Positions 10,618 through 19,371 of a stretch of 64,000 nucleotides of DNA are shown here, piece by piece. A program made the position numbers and the translations under genes. Origin of the DNA: an uncultured Muribaculaceae bacterium (lineage in GTDB: Bacteria > Bacteroidota > Bacteroidia > Bacteroidales > Muribaculaceae); the NCBI GenBank assembly GCA_910579305.1, contig CAJTTA010000001.1:1-64000 (forward strand). The letters run 5' to 3'. The notes under the pieces are model-generated. The model ran no database searches and was not told the DNA's origin. It saw only the letters and a list, made by a program, of their open reading frames with translations. The stretch's first letter is position 1, and every line of letters begins with the position of its first letter.

Positions 10618-12519
10618 TTATTTTTTGTGGTGTCCACGTGTGGGCTTTCTACTCCTTCCCGCATGCGGACGCGCATGAGGATCATTGGGGTGATGCCCGT
10701 AGAGCCGGTCAATGAGATCCGTACGCTTCATGTGTCTCAGCGAGGCTATTATGTTGCGGCGCTGTTCCGGTTCATACCAGAAGAAGAATGAGCGCTGCTC
10801 CTGCTTTTCGGCCGGCGTGACAGGGGTGTGGAGCGGTTCAAGTGTATAGGGATGTATCCCGGTGTAGAAGATTGTGGTAGAGAGAGTCATGGGGGTGGGA
10901 GTGAAGTCCTGTACCTGCTCGAGATGGAAGTTGAGATCCTTGGTGGCGGCGGCAAGCTCCGCCATGTCGGCAGCCGTGCAGCCCGGGTGGGAGCTTATGA
11001 AATAGGGGATGAGTTGCTGGCGGAGTCCGGTCTCCCTGCAAGTCTTGTCGAAGAAGCGCTTGAACTTGTGGAAGAGTGAGAACGAGGGCTTGCGCATAAC
11101 CTCCAGCACGGAGGCCGAAGTGTGTTCGGGCGCGACTTTGAGTCGCCCCGAGACATGGCTTGTGATAAGCTCGCGCATATATCTGTTTCCGGCTTCTTCA
11201 GCCTTGGGGTCAGGGTGCGGGGCCATGGAAAGATCATATCTCACGCCGCTGCCTATGAATGATTTCTTGACTTCCGGCAGGGCATCTACCTGATGATATA
11301 CCGAGAGCAGGGGGCGATGGTCATTGTCAAGATTTGGGCATGGGGCCGGGTGCAGGCATGAGGGCCGGGCGCATTTCTCGCACTTGGAGAGATCGCGGCC
11401 GTGCATGGCATACATGTTGGCCGACGGCCCCCCGAGGTCGGAAATGTAGCCCTTGAAGTCGTGCATGGCGGTCACTTGCCTGGCCTCGCGCATTATGGAA
11501 CGCTGTGAACGTGAGGCGATAAACTTGCCCTGGTGAGCCGATATGGTGCAGAATGCACAGCCTCCGAAGCAGCCGCGGTGCATGCATATGGAGTGGCGTA
11601 TCATGTCGTAGGCCGGGATGTCACGCCCTTTGTAGCGGGGGTGGGGGAGACGGGTGTAAGGCAGGTCGAAAGAGGCATCGATCTGGGCAGTGGTCATGGG
11701 CGGGCACATGGGCATCGCGAGGATGCGTGTCTCTCCGCAAGCCTGCATGATCGGGCGTCCGTGCATCTTGTTGCTCTGTATCTCTATGTGGCGGAAGTTT
11801 TCGGCATGCAGCCGCTTTTCGCGAAGACAGTCTTCATAGGGATGCAGAGTGATGGTATCCTGCGGTGTCGGCCGGGAGGGAGCGAGGCGGAATACGCTCT
11901 GTGGCACATCGGTTATTTCTGATATGCGCACACCTCTTTTAAGCCTGGCGGCTATCTCGAGCAGCGGCAGCTCACCCATGCCATAGACAATCATGTCGGC
12001 CGCACATTCGGCGAGAATCGACGGGCGCAATCTGTCTTGCCAATAATCATAGTGGGCGAGACGCCGCAATGAAGCCTCGATGCCTCCGGCTATTACAGGG
12101 ACATCGGGGAAGATATCTTTGAGTATGCGGGAATAGACGACTGTGGGATAATCCGGTCGCGCACCGTGCCGGCCGCCGGGAGTGTAGGCGTCATCGTGAC
12201 GCAGGCGGCGGGAAGCAGTGTAGTGGTTCACCATCGAGTCCATGGCGCCGGCCGACACTCCGAAGAAGAGTTTCGGGCGCCCAAGCTTGCGGAAGTCACG
12301 GAGGTCATCGCGCCAGTTGGGTTGCGGCACAATGGCCACTTTATAGCCGGCAGCCTCAAGGACACGGCCTATCACGGCAGCTCCGAAAGAGGGGTGATCC
12401 ACATAGGCGTCGCCGGAGAAAATGATTATGTCGAGATCTTCCCACCCGCGCAGGGCCACTTCTTTGGCAGATGTGGGAAGGAAGCGGGTGAGATCATAAC
12501 GGGGATCTATATGATTCAT
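10618..12519 (-). CDS. YgiQ-family radical SAM protein
   Basis: The 633-aa protein belongs to the YgiQ/UPF0313 radical SAM group. The CxxxCxxC cluster motif is seen in 'GCFGGCAFCTISAHQGKF', just before the centre of the protein, preceded by a cobalamin-binding-like N-terminal half with 'DIIIFSGDAYVDHPSFG'. The basic C-terminal tail is Arg/His/Lys-rich. The biochemical function of the family is not established. The start overlaps the uvrB stop by 4 nt (ATGA), so the two are translationally coupled. Confidence 0.9.
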   Translation of the reverse strand: MNHIDPRYDLTRFLPTSAKEVALRGWEDLDIIIFSGDAYVDHPSFGAAVIGRVLEAAGYKVAIVPQPNWRDDLRDFRKLGRPKLFFGVSAGAMDSMVNHYTASRRLRHDDAYTPGGRHGARPDYPTVVYSRILKDIFPDVPVIAGGIEASLRRLAHYDYWQDRLRPSILAECAADMIVYGMGELPLLEIAARLKRGVRISEITDVPQSVFRLAPSRPTPQDTITLHPYEDCLREKRLHAENFRHIEIQSNKMHGRPIMQACGETRILAMPMCPPMTTAQIDASFDLPYTRLPHPRYKGRDIPAYDMIRHSICMHRGCFGGCAFCTISAHQGKFIASRSQRSIMREARQVTAMHDFKGYISDLGGPSANMYAMHGRDLSKCEKCARPSCLHPAPCPNLDNDHRPLLSVYHQVDALPEVKKSFIGSGVRYDLSMAPHPDPKAEEAGNRYMRELITSHVSGRLKVAPEHTSASVLEVMRKPSFSLFHKFKRFFDKTCRETGLRQQLIPYFISSHPGCTAADMAELAAATKDLNFHLEQVQDFTPTPMTLSTTIFYTGIHPYTLEPLHTPVTPAEKQEQRSFFFWYEPEQRRNIIASLRHMKRTDLIDRLYGHHPNDPHARPHAGRSRKPTRGHHKK

Positions 12520-14639
12520 TGATTAGGGTTTGAGACGGTTAGATTGCCAAGCTGCTTCTCAAGAGCGATGTATTCATCGCGCAGTGATGCGGCTTCCAGG
12601 AAATTCATCTCCTTGGCAGCCGCAGTCATGTCGGCTTTCACACGCTCCATGCGAGCTTTGATGCGCTGAGGGTTCTGCATGATATATCCTGAGACAGCAT
12701 CGGCCATAGCAGCCACCGTGTGCTCCTCCTCAAAGTATGGGCGTGGCGTGGCCTGCACTCTTCCGGCCGGCGCCTTGCGACCGGTGCCGGGGGAGCCTTT
12801 GGGTGCCTGGGCGGATTGCTTGTTTTCCCGATCGGTCTCGTAAAGTTCGATTAGATCGGCGGCGGAACTCTGCTTTATGATGGGCGTGGGGATAAGATTG
12901 TGCTCGGCATTCCATGCCATTTGCCTTGCGCGTCGCCGGGATGTCTCGTCAATAGTCTTCTGCATGGATTCGGTGATGCGGTCGGCATACATTATTACCT
13001 TGCCATTGACATTGCGTGCTGCGCGTCCGGCAGTCTGGGTGAGAGAACGGTGATTGCGCAGGAATCCTTCCTTGTCGGCATCGAGTATGGCCACGAGGCT
13101 CACCTGCGGGAGGTCGAGACCTTCTCGCAGCAGATTAACCCCGATGAGCACATCATATTCTCCCTGTCGCAGATCTTCGATGATCTTTATGCGGGAAAGT
13201 GTCTCCACGTCAGAGTGTATGTAGGCGGCCCGGATATCTATTCCGGCGAAATAATCGTTCAGCTCCTCGGCCATGCGCTTGGTGAGAGTGGTGACCAGCA
13301 CACGCTCATCACGCTCGATGCAAAGCCGAATCTCTTCAATAAGGTCATCGATCTGATTAAGCGACGGGCGCACCTCTATTTCGGGATCCAGCAGACCTGT
13401 GGGGCGTATTATCTGCTCCACCACGACTCCTCCCGAACGCGCCAGCTCATAGTCGGCAGGGGTTGCGGATACATAGACGGTGCATGGGGTGAGTCTCTCG
13501 AATTCTTCAAACTTCAGCGGCCTGTTGTCGATGGCGGCCGGGAGTCGGAATCCGTATTCCACAAGATTGATCTTGCGGGAATAGTCGCCTCCGTACATGG
13601 CTCTTAGCTGAGGCACTGTCACGTGGCTTTCATCGATGAATGTCACAAAATCGCGCGGGAAATAGTCGAGCAGGCAGAACGGCCTTGCTCCGGGCTCGCG
13701 TCCGTCGAAGTAGCGGCTGTAATTCTCTATGCCCGAGCAGTGACCCAGTTCTTTTATCATTTCCAGGTCGTAATTCACTCTTTCGGTGAGCCTTTCGGCC
13801 TCCACAAGCTTACCCTCGGAGCGAAAGAATTCCGTCTGCCTGCCCAGGTCGAGTGCGATATTGTCGATGGCCGAGGCTGTTCGCTCCTTGCTTGTCACAA
13901 ATATATTGGCGGGATATATATTGAATCCGTCCTGCTCGGAGAGCACGCTTTGCGACAGAGGGTCGATAGTCTGTATGCGCTCTATCTCATCGCCCCAGAA
14001 TAGCACACGCAGCTGTATCTCTTCAAAAGAAAGCATGACGTCTACCGTGTCGCCTTTCACGCGGAACTGTCCCGGCCCCGGGTCGATGTCGCATCGGGAA
14101 TACAGCGCGTCTACCAACCGGCGCAGAAACAGATTGCGCCCCAGTCGTTCACCCTTCTTTACCGTTACCACCCCCTGCTCGAAATCATGAGGATTCCCCA
14201 TGCCATAGATGCATGACACGGAGCTTACCACCACCACGTCCCTCCGGCCGGAAAGCAGTGCGGCCACGGTGGAGAGCCGGAGCTTTTCAATCTGTGCGTT
14301 GATGGCCAGGTCTTTCTCTATGTATTTGTCCTTGCCGGGGATGTAGGCCTCCGGCTGGTAATAGTCATAGTAGCTCACGAAATACTGCACGGAATTCTCG
14401 GGAAAGAAGCTTTTCATCTCGGAGTAAAGCTGTGCGGCGAGCGTCTTGTTGTGAGACAAAATGAGAGCGGGACGCTTGGCCCGGGCAATGACATTGGCCA
14501 TGGTGAATGTCTTGCCTGAACCGGTCACTCCAAGCAGGGTCTGAGCCTGTTCGCCGGACTCTATGCCATGCACAATATCGGCTATGGCGGCCGGTTGGTC
14601 GCCTGTGGGAATATATGCGGAAGAGATTTTGTAATCCAT
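12516..14639 (-). CDS. uvrB: Excinuclease ABC subunit B
   Basis: UvrB is the damage-verification helicase of nucleotide excision repair; it receives DNA from UvrA and recruits UvrC. The 707-aa protein shows Walker A 'GVTGSGKTFTMANV', the beta-hairpin region 'YYDYYQPEAYIPGKD', helicase motif 'FIDESHV', the 'GRAARN' motif and a C-terminal UVR domain (ERVKADMTAAAKEMNFLEAA). The ATG at 14639 (MDYKISSAYIP) is chosen; an upstream TTG at 14648 lies inside the promoter box and is unlikely. The -7 box ends only 6 nt upstream, suggesting an almost leaderless mRNA. Confidence 0.97.
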   Translation of the reverse strand: MDYKISSAYIPTGDQPAAIADIVHGIESGEQAQTLLGVTGSGKTFTMANVIARAKRPALILSHNKTLAAQLYSEMKSFFPENSVQYFVSYYDYYQPEAYIPGKDKYIEKDLAINAQIEKLRLSTVAALLSGRRDVVVVSSVSCIYGMGNPHDFEQGVVTVKKGERLGRNLFLRRLVDALYSRCDIDPGPGQFRVKGDTVDVMLSFEEIQLRVLFWGDEIERIQTIDPLSQSVLSEQDGFNIYPANIFVTSKERTASAIDNIALDLGRQTEFFRSEGKLVEAERLTERVNYDLEMIKELGHCSGIENYSRYFDGREPGARPFCLLDYFPRDFVTFIDESHVTVPQLRAMYGGDYSRKINLVEYGFRLPAAIDNRPLKFEEFERLTPCTVYVSATPADYELARSGGVVVEQIIRPTGLLDPEIEVRPSLNQIDDLIEEIRLCIERDERVLVTTLTKRMAEELNDYFAGIDIRAAYIHSDVETLSRIKIIEDLRQGEYDVLIGVNLLREGLDLPQVSLVAILDADKEGFLRNHRSLTQTAGRAARNVNGKVIMYADRITESMQKTIDETSRRRARQMAWNAEHNLIPTPIIKQSSAADLIELYETDRENKQSAQAPKGSPGTGRKAPAGRVQATPRPYFEEEHTVAAMADAVSGYIMQNPQRIKARMERVKADMTAAAKEMNFLEAASLRDEYIALEKQLGNLTVSNPNQ

Positions 14640-14645
14640 AACTTG

Positions 14646-14653
14646 CAAAGTTA
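14646..14653 (-). promoter_or_regulatory. -7 promoter box immediately before uvrB
   Basis: The minus strand reads TAACTTTG, an exact TAnnTTTG match, ending 6 nt before the uvrB ATG. Transcription would start at or within a few bases of the start codon. A -33 TTTG at normal spacing is not apparent. Confidence 0.55.
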
Positions 14654-14701
14654 CGAAAACTTCCCCACATACCCTTCACCCTTAAGATTTTTTGAGGAAA
14701 T

Positions 14702-14824
14702 TCAATGAAAAACGAGCCACGCGACACCCACGGTCAAAAGAATGAGCACCGGTACCGCCCACGCCCACACCACCAGCCCTCGCGGCACCGGGCCATACAG
14801 ATCCTCATGTTTCTTTTTTTTCAT
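14702..14824 (-). CDS. Small single-span membrane peptide, last gene of the RiPP cluster
   Basis: A 40-codon frame (ATG at 14824, TGA at 14702-14704) lies 6 nt after the stop of the C39 ABC exporter on the same strand. The peptide begins MKKKKHEDLYGPVPRG, then has one hydrophobic segment of roughly 22 residues (from about Leu17 to Phe39) rich in Val, Trp and Leu, and ends in His40. Positive residues at the start predict a cytoplasmic N-terminus. The tight spacing to the exporter gene supports translation. Its function is unknown: it could be an accessory subunit of the exporter, an immunity peptide, or a general membrane microprotein. No family recognised. Confidence 0.6.
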   Translation of the reverse strand: MKKKKHEDLYGPVPRGLVVWAWAVPVLILLTVGVAWLVFH

Positions 14825-14830
14825 GATTCC

Positions 14831-17062
14831 TTATCCGAGTTCAAGCTGATTTTTAATCAATGTGTAGTAACTCCCGCGCGCAGCCACGAGAGCGTCATGT
14901 GTGCCCTGCTCCACTATCCGCCCTCCTGAAAGTACCACGATATTGTCAGCGTTCCTTACGGTGCTGAGTCTGTGGGCCACTATCACTACGGTACGCCCTT
15001 CATAGAATTCGGCGAGACCCTCCACGATCGCCCTTTCATTCGTGGCGTCGAGGGAATTGGTGGCCTCATCGAGAAATATATATTCCGGATTCCTGTATAT
15101 GGCCCGCGCTATGAGGATTCGTTGCATCTGCCCCCGGCTAAGGCCCACCCCGTCGGCTCCCACTCGTGTGTCATATCTCATAGGCATGCGCATCACAGCG
15201 TTGTGCAGACACGCCTTGCGGGCCGCCTCCTCCATCCGCACTTCATCCACTGGGCCGTCAGACATGGCGATATTTGCGGCTATTGTGTCAGAAAAAATCA
15301 CCCCTTCCTGCATTACGGCTCCGCAACGGCCGCGCCAGTCTTCAAGATTCAGGCCGGAAAGCGGTGCCCCTTGCACGAGTATATCGCCCGACTCAGGCGC
15401 ATAGAATCCGAGCAGCAACTTTACAAGTGTAGTCTTGCCCGAGCCTGATTCGCCTACTATCGCCGTCACCTTTCCCTGCGGTATATGCAGGTTCAGTGAG
15501 TCGATTGTCAGTACGGGACTGTGGCGGTCGTAGCGGAAAGTTACATTGTGCAGTCTTATCCCGTCGCCAGAGGGCGCTGGCGCCGGCATCGACTCGGGGC
15601 CGTCTTCATCGGCCCTGCACTGTATCTCCCCGATGCGCTCCAGAGATATGCGCACATCCTGCATGGCGTATACGAAACTCATAAGTTCTGCCACGGGCGA
15701 AGACAGCTGTCCCACAATAAACTGAATGGCAAGCATCCCGCCAAGCGTGAGATCGCCGCCTATCACCGCCGTGGCGCTCAGCACGGTGATAAGCACATTT
15801 TTCACCTCGTTGATGAAGATGCTTCCTCCCTCTTGCGTCTGAGTGAGATTCAGCGAGCGCATCTGAATGCCAAAAAGCTCTCCTTGCACCTTTTCCCACT
15901 CCCTGCGGCGGCGCTCCCTGCAGTTGTGCAGCTTTATCTCCTGCATCGTGGTGATGAGCTGATAGGTGCGGTTCTGATTGACGGACTGCGCCTCAAACAA
16001 TTCATAGTCAAGCACCTTGCGACGTTTCAGGAAAGATACTATCCACAGGCCGTAGACTACGCTGCCCGCCAGGAACACCCCAAATATCAGCGGAGAATAA
16101 ACGGCGAGCACAACACCGAAGACCAGGAACGACAGCAACGTGAAAGCTATGGACAGCACCTGTCCCGTAAGAAACGACTGCACTCTTTGGTGGTCACTCA
16201 TGCGCTGCAGCAAGTCGCCCATGAGCTTTGTGTCGAAGAAAGCCATGGGTAGCCGCATCAGCTTTAAGAAAAATTCTGAAAGCAACCGGATGTTTACCCG
16301 CATTGACACATGCAGGAGCAGCCTCCGGCGTATGAAATCAGTGACCGTGCGTCCGGCCACTATCAGCAGCTCTCCTATGAGTATGAGCCATATGAGCGAG
16401 AGACTGCGCCCGGCTATGCCTTTGTCCACGATAGCCTGGGTGAGGAAGGGCAGTATAAGCTGGAGCACACACCCGGCCCCAAGCCCGAGAATCACGGCGC
16501 ATAGGTGAGAACGATAGGGCCGCATGTGCCTGAACATATAGCGCAGGCTCGATATATCTCTGTCGCGCCGCGCTCCATCGGCGTCGCTCTCGCCCTGCGA
16601 ATAAAACACCTCGGTGGGAGACAAGAGCAAAGCTATCCCCTTGGCCTCGGAATCGGTGGAGTCCGTCAACCAGTGGCGGCGCAATTCCTCATAGCCGTAC
16701 CAGCGTTCACCCTTGGCAGGGTCGGCGATGAGGAAACGTCGCCCCGAGCGTGAAGCCCTGCGGAACAATACGAAGTGATTCTGATTCCAATGAAGTATCA
16801 CCGGCCCTATATCCTTCTGCATCAGATACTCGGGTGGAATCCTCGCCGGATCTGCCTTGAGTCCGATGGCCTTCGCGGCATCGGCCATCCCCTTGAGAGA
16901 TACTCCCTGCATAGTGGGAGAGCAATGTTCCTCTATCGCATATAAATCCACATGCCTTCCCATAGCCGAACAGGCCATGGAGAGGCATGCCACACCGCAG
17001 TGCATCGCATCTCTCTGTCTTACATATCTGAAGTGAGATTTATTTGACTGACGCAGGCTCAC
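14831..17062 (-). CDS. C39-peptidase-containing ABC transporter (PCAT), RiPP exporter
   Basis: The 743-aa protein combines a C39 leader peptidase (residues ~10-140), a six-helix ABC membrane domain (~165-460) and an ATP-binding domain (~500-740). The peptidase has oxyanion Gln16, catalytic Cys22 (DAMHCGVACLSM), His96 (WNQNHFVLF) and Asp114 (IADPAKG). Walker A is GESGSGKTTL and Walker B YIFLDEATNSLD. Such proteins cut precursor peptides after Gly-Gly and export the product through the inner membrane. The start appears to be GTG at 17062, 29 nt after the upstream barrel gene. A HlyD-type adaptor, usual in Gram-negative systems, is absent here. The matching GG-leader peptide is encoded 2.3 kb upstream. 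Confidence 0.93.
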   Translation of the reverse strand: MSLRQSNKSHFRYVRQRDAMHCGVACLSMACSAMGRHVDLYAIEEHCSPTMQGVSLKGMADAAKAIGLKADPARIPPEYLMQKDIGPVILHWNQNHFVLFRRASRSGRRFLIADPAKGERWYGYEELRRHWLTDSTDSEAKGIALLLSPTEVFYSQGESDADGARRDRDISSLRYMFRHMRPYRSHLCAVILGLGAGCVLQLILPFLTQAIVDKGIAGRSLSLIWLILIGELLIVAGRTVTDFIRRRLLLHVSMRVNIRLLSEFFLKLMRLPMAFFDTKLMGDLLQRMSDHQRVQSFLTGQVLSIAFTLLSFLVFGVVLAVYSPLIFGVFLAGSVVYGLWIVSFLKRRKVLDYELFEAQSVNQNRTYQLITTMQEIKLHNCRERRRREWEKVQGELFGIQMRSLNLTQTQEGGSIFINEVKNVLITVLSATAVIGGDLTLGGMLAIQFIVGQLSSPVAELMSFVYAMQDVRISLERIGEIQCRADEDGPESMPAPAPSGDGIRLHNVTFRYDRHSPVLTIDSLNLHIPQGKVTAIVGESGSGKTTLVKLLLGFYAPESGDILVQGAPLSGLNLEDWRGRCGAVMQEGVIFSDTIAANIAMSDGPVDEVRMEEAARKACLHNAVMRMPMRYDTRVGADGVGLSRGQMQRILIARAIYRNPEYIFLDEATNSLDATNERAIVEGLAEFYEGRTVVIVAHRLSTVRNADNIVVLSGGRIVEQGTHDALVAARGSYYTLIKNQLELG

Positions 17063-17091
17063 AGCTTACCTTGTATATTAATATCTACATC

Positions 17092-19194
17092 TCATTCGAG
17101 CACTGCGGAGGAGACTCCCTCTTGGGCGCCTACCTCGTTGCCGCGCTGCACCGGCTTGCCGTACCCGAAAGTGTATGTCACGCTCAATCTCACGTCATAA
17201 TGGAGGTTAGGCGATATATCCCATGTTTTGTAACTATAATACGGAGTGTCAAGCATCACCAAATCATCGCGCCAGTTACTGCGGAGGAAGTTCATGACCA
17301 TTAATGAGATATTCCAGTCGTTGTTGCCCCATCCGGCGCTTATGTAATAGTAATGTTTGCTTTTGTAGATGGTGCCGTCAAACGTGGACATGTTTTTTCC
17401 GTTGTCAGCGAAATAGGCGCCGAAATAGAATTGATTCAGGTAATAATTGACGTCGATAGACCAGGGCAATGAGTTCAAATGCTCATGAACCATGCCGGAG
17501 ATCTGTGTATTGTTGTAACGTATCCTGGCCTGCACCTGAAGATTGCGGATAGGATAGTAGCTGATGCTTATGCCTGTGCTAAAATCTTGACTCCACCCGG
17601 AATTGTCGACTTGACGGATTACTCCGTTACCATCCGCATAAGGATGATAAAATGCCTGCATGGGATTGAATTCTCTAAAATAATTAAGGAATGCGGAAGC
17701 CGAGAATCTGTTAGACAGAGTCCATGTATATCCGGGATATATACCCATATGCGGCCAGCTCTTCAATTCGGGATTTCCCGTGATGTACAAGAACTCATTC
17801 TGTTTCAATACATTCACGCTTTTTAATGCACTGCTTGGAGTGCCTGTCGCAAACGATGCGTTGATTTTGAGGCGATGTTGATCTGAGGGAGAATAAGCCC
17901 AATATATATGAGCCACGGGGTAGCCTACATTCTGAACCTGCCCGTTGGTCTCGTTACGTTCCCAGGCACCGCCAGCCGAGATGGAAACACCCGTCTTGCT
18001 CCAGTTTTTGATATATTTCAGACCTCCATACATTGACAGATTATGCTGGCCAATAGCATCGGGTGAAGTGCCGAAATAATCCACGTCGGCCGAGCTATAG
18101 GTGATTTGATACTCGGCTGCCACCGCGCAATTCTCACCATATGTTTTACGTATAGTGGCTTTGGCCCGTGCATTCCATCCATTCTCACGTGTAAGAGTGT
18201 AAATGTCGTCGGAGCTCGAAAGATTCGTGTCATACACCGATGTGCCGTTGCCGTGCATATAGGCGGCGTTAGTGTTGATATTCAGGAGTAGATGGTGTGG
18301 TAATCTGAAAAAATAAAATCCTTGCCAGGATAGATTTCGTGAAATGTTCTCTTGAGTACGAGAGTACTTGTAGTCGGAGCCGGCCAGAGGCTCTATGGAT
18401 AGGGCGCCGTCTTCAAGACTGCGCGGAGTCTCGTTGTAAGTGAAACCTATCGTGTTGGAAATTTGTATGTTCGGGGTGTTGTACACGGCCCTGAAAGTAA
18501 AGGGAAGACTATGATTGATATATCTTGTGAAATCCAGTGTAGTGGTGCGTGTCACAGGCGAAAATTCTCCCGATGAGGCATCACGCAGCATGTAACGCTC
18601 CGTACCTGCTTTACCCATGTTATGTGAATTCACATAAGTCCATGAGCCGAAAAGGTCAAAAGTCATTTTCTTATAGGAAAATTTTGAAAAAAGGCTTGTC
18701 GATACCGCAGGACGCACCGCCGGAGATTGCTCAAAGGCCGACAGCTTGGTGTAGCCGCCCCATTCATATTCGCGCATGACATAATTGACTACATAGAGGG
18801 CATTGCCATAGCGCGGGTCGGAGGGGGATTCAAGATACTCCACTTTCAGGACATCCTGCGGACGCATCATGTTGACATCATGCCGTGAGGCCGGCATCCC
18901 GTTGATAAAGATGGAGACGCCGTCGCCTGCTGCCGTTTCTATGGATTCATTGAGCGGTGAGACTCTTAATGTAGGAATACCGAGGCGCATCAGCAGGTCA
19001 TATCCATTCTGTGAACTGCGGCGCTGTGTCGCAGTGGGGACTGCATAAATCCCGTCCTTGTCCACAGTCATATTTTTCCCTTCAACTACGACCCCTTCCA
19101 ATTGATGAACTTTGGTAGTGTCGGAGACTTCTTGGGCAACGGCTAAATTTCCGCCCACAATAGACGTAAACAATATATAGATGATTTTTTTCAT
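17092..19194 (-). CDS. TonB-dependent-receptor-like outer-membrane beta-barrel of the RiPP cluster
   Basis: The 700-aa protein has a signal peptide (cleavage likely after NLAVAQ), a plug-like region (~residues 30-150: 'LEGVVVEGKNMTVDKDGIYAV', 'VSIFINGMPASRHDVNMM', 'LKVEYLESPSDPRYG') and then a long run of alternating amphipathic strands with many aromatic residues, as in TonB-dependent receptors and the related outer-membrane barrel family (PF14905-like). The N-terminal carboxypeptidase-regulatory-like domain of many Bacteroidetes receptors is missing. It sits between the precursor and exporter genes, so it may release or re-import the peptide. GC content (45% in one 60-base line counted) is lower than in the housekeeping genes checked. 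Confidence 0.8.
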   Translation of the reverse strand: MKKIIYILFTSIVGGNLAVAQEVSDTTKVHQLEGVVVEGKNMTVDKDGIYAVPTATQRRSSQNGYDLLMRLGIPTLRVSPLNESIETAAGDGVSIFINGMPASRHDVNMMRPQDVLKVEYLESPSDPRYGNALYVVNYVMREYEWGGYTKLSAFEQSPAVRPAVSTSLFSKFSYKKMTFDLFGSWTYVNSHNMGKAGTERYMLRDASSGEFSPVTRTTTLDFTRYINHSLPFTFRAVYNTPNIQISNTIGFTYNETPRSLEDGALSIEPLAGSDYKYSRTQENISRNLSWQGFYFFRLPHHLLLNINTNAAYMHGNGTSVYDTNLSSSDDIYTLTRENGWNARAKATIRKTYGENCAVAAEYQITYSSADVDYFGTSPDAIGQHNLSMYGGLKYIKNWSKTGVSISAGGAWERNETNGQVQNVGYPVAHIYWAYSPSDQHRLKINASFATGTPSSALKSVNVLKQNEFLYITGNPELKSWPHMGIYPGYTWTLSNRFSASAFLNYFREFNPMQAFYHPYADGNGVIRQVDNSGWSQDFSTGISISYYPIRNLQVQARIRYNNTQISGMVHEHLNSLPWSIDVNYYLNQFYFGAYFADNGKNMSTFDGTIYKSKHYYYISAGWGNNDWNISLMVMNFLRSNWRDDLVMLDTPYYSYKTWDISPNLHYDVRLSVTYTFGYGKPVQRGNEVGAQEGVSSAVLE

Positions 19195-19230
19195 GATTAA
19201 AATTTAATTAAATGCGGAAACTCAAATCTC

Positions 19231-19238
19231 CGAAGTTA
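19231..19238 (-). promoter_or_regulatory. Candidate internal -7 box before the barrel gene
   Basis: TAACTTCG on the minus strand is one mismatch from TAnnTTTG and lies 36 nt upstream of the barrel ATG. It is flanked by a 9-bp inverted repeat (arms 19216-19224 and 19255-19263). It could give separate expression of the export genes, but no -33 element is seen. Confidence 0.3.
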
Positions 19239-19294
19239 CATGCTGTCAAAAATCTGAGTTTCCACAAAACACATTCACAAAATTATTATTCAAA

Positions 19295-19308
19295 TTCGTG
19301 TACACGAA
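19295..19308. promoter_or_regulatory. Perfect 14-bp palindrome in the RiPP intergenic gap
   Basis: TTCGTGTACACGAA is a perfect palindrome between the precursor stop and the barrel gene start, in an otherwise AT-rich gap of 177 nt. Its symmetry and length suit the operator of a dimeric regulator, but it is not followed by a T-tract and is too short to be a convincing terminator. The regulator is not encoded nearby. Confidence 0.35.
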
Positions 19309-19371
19309 CTACGATATAATAATTCTTTGAATCAACAAAATGTTAAGAGTTCTTTTTACAGATGGAACTGC

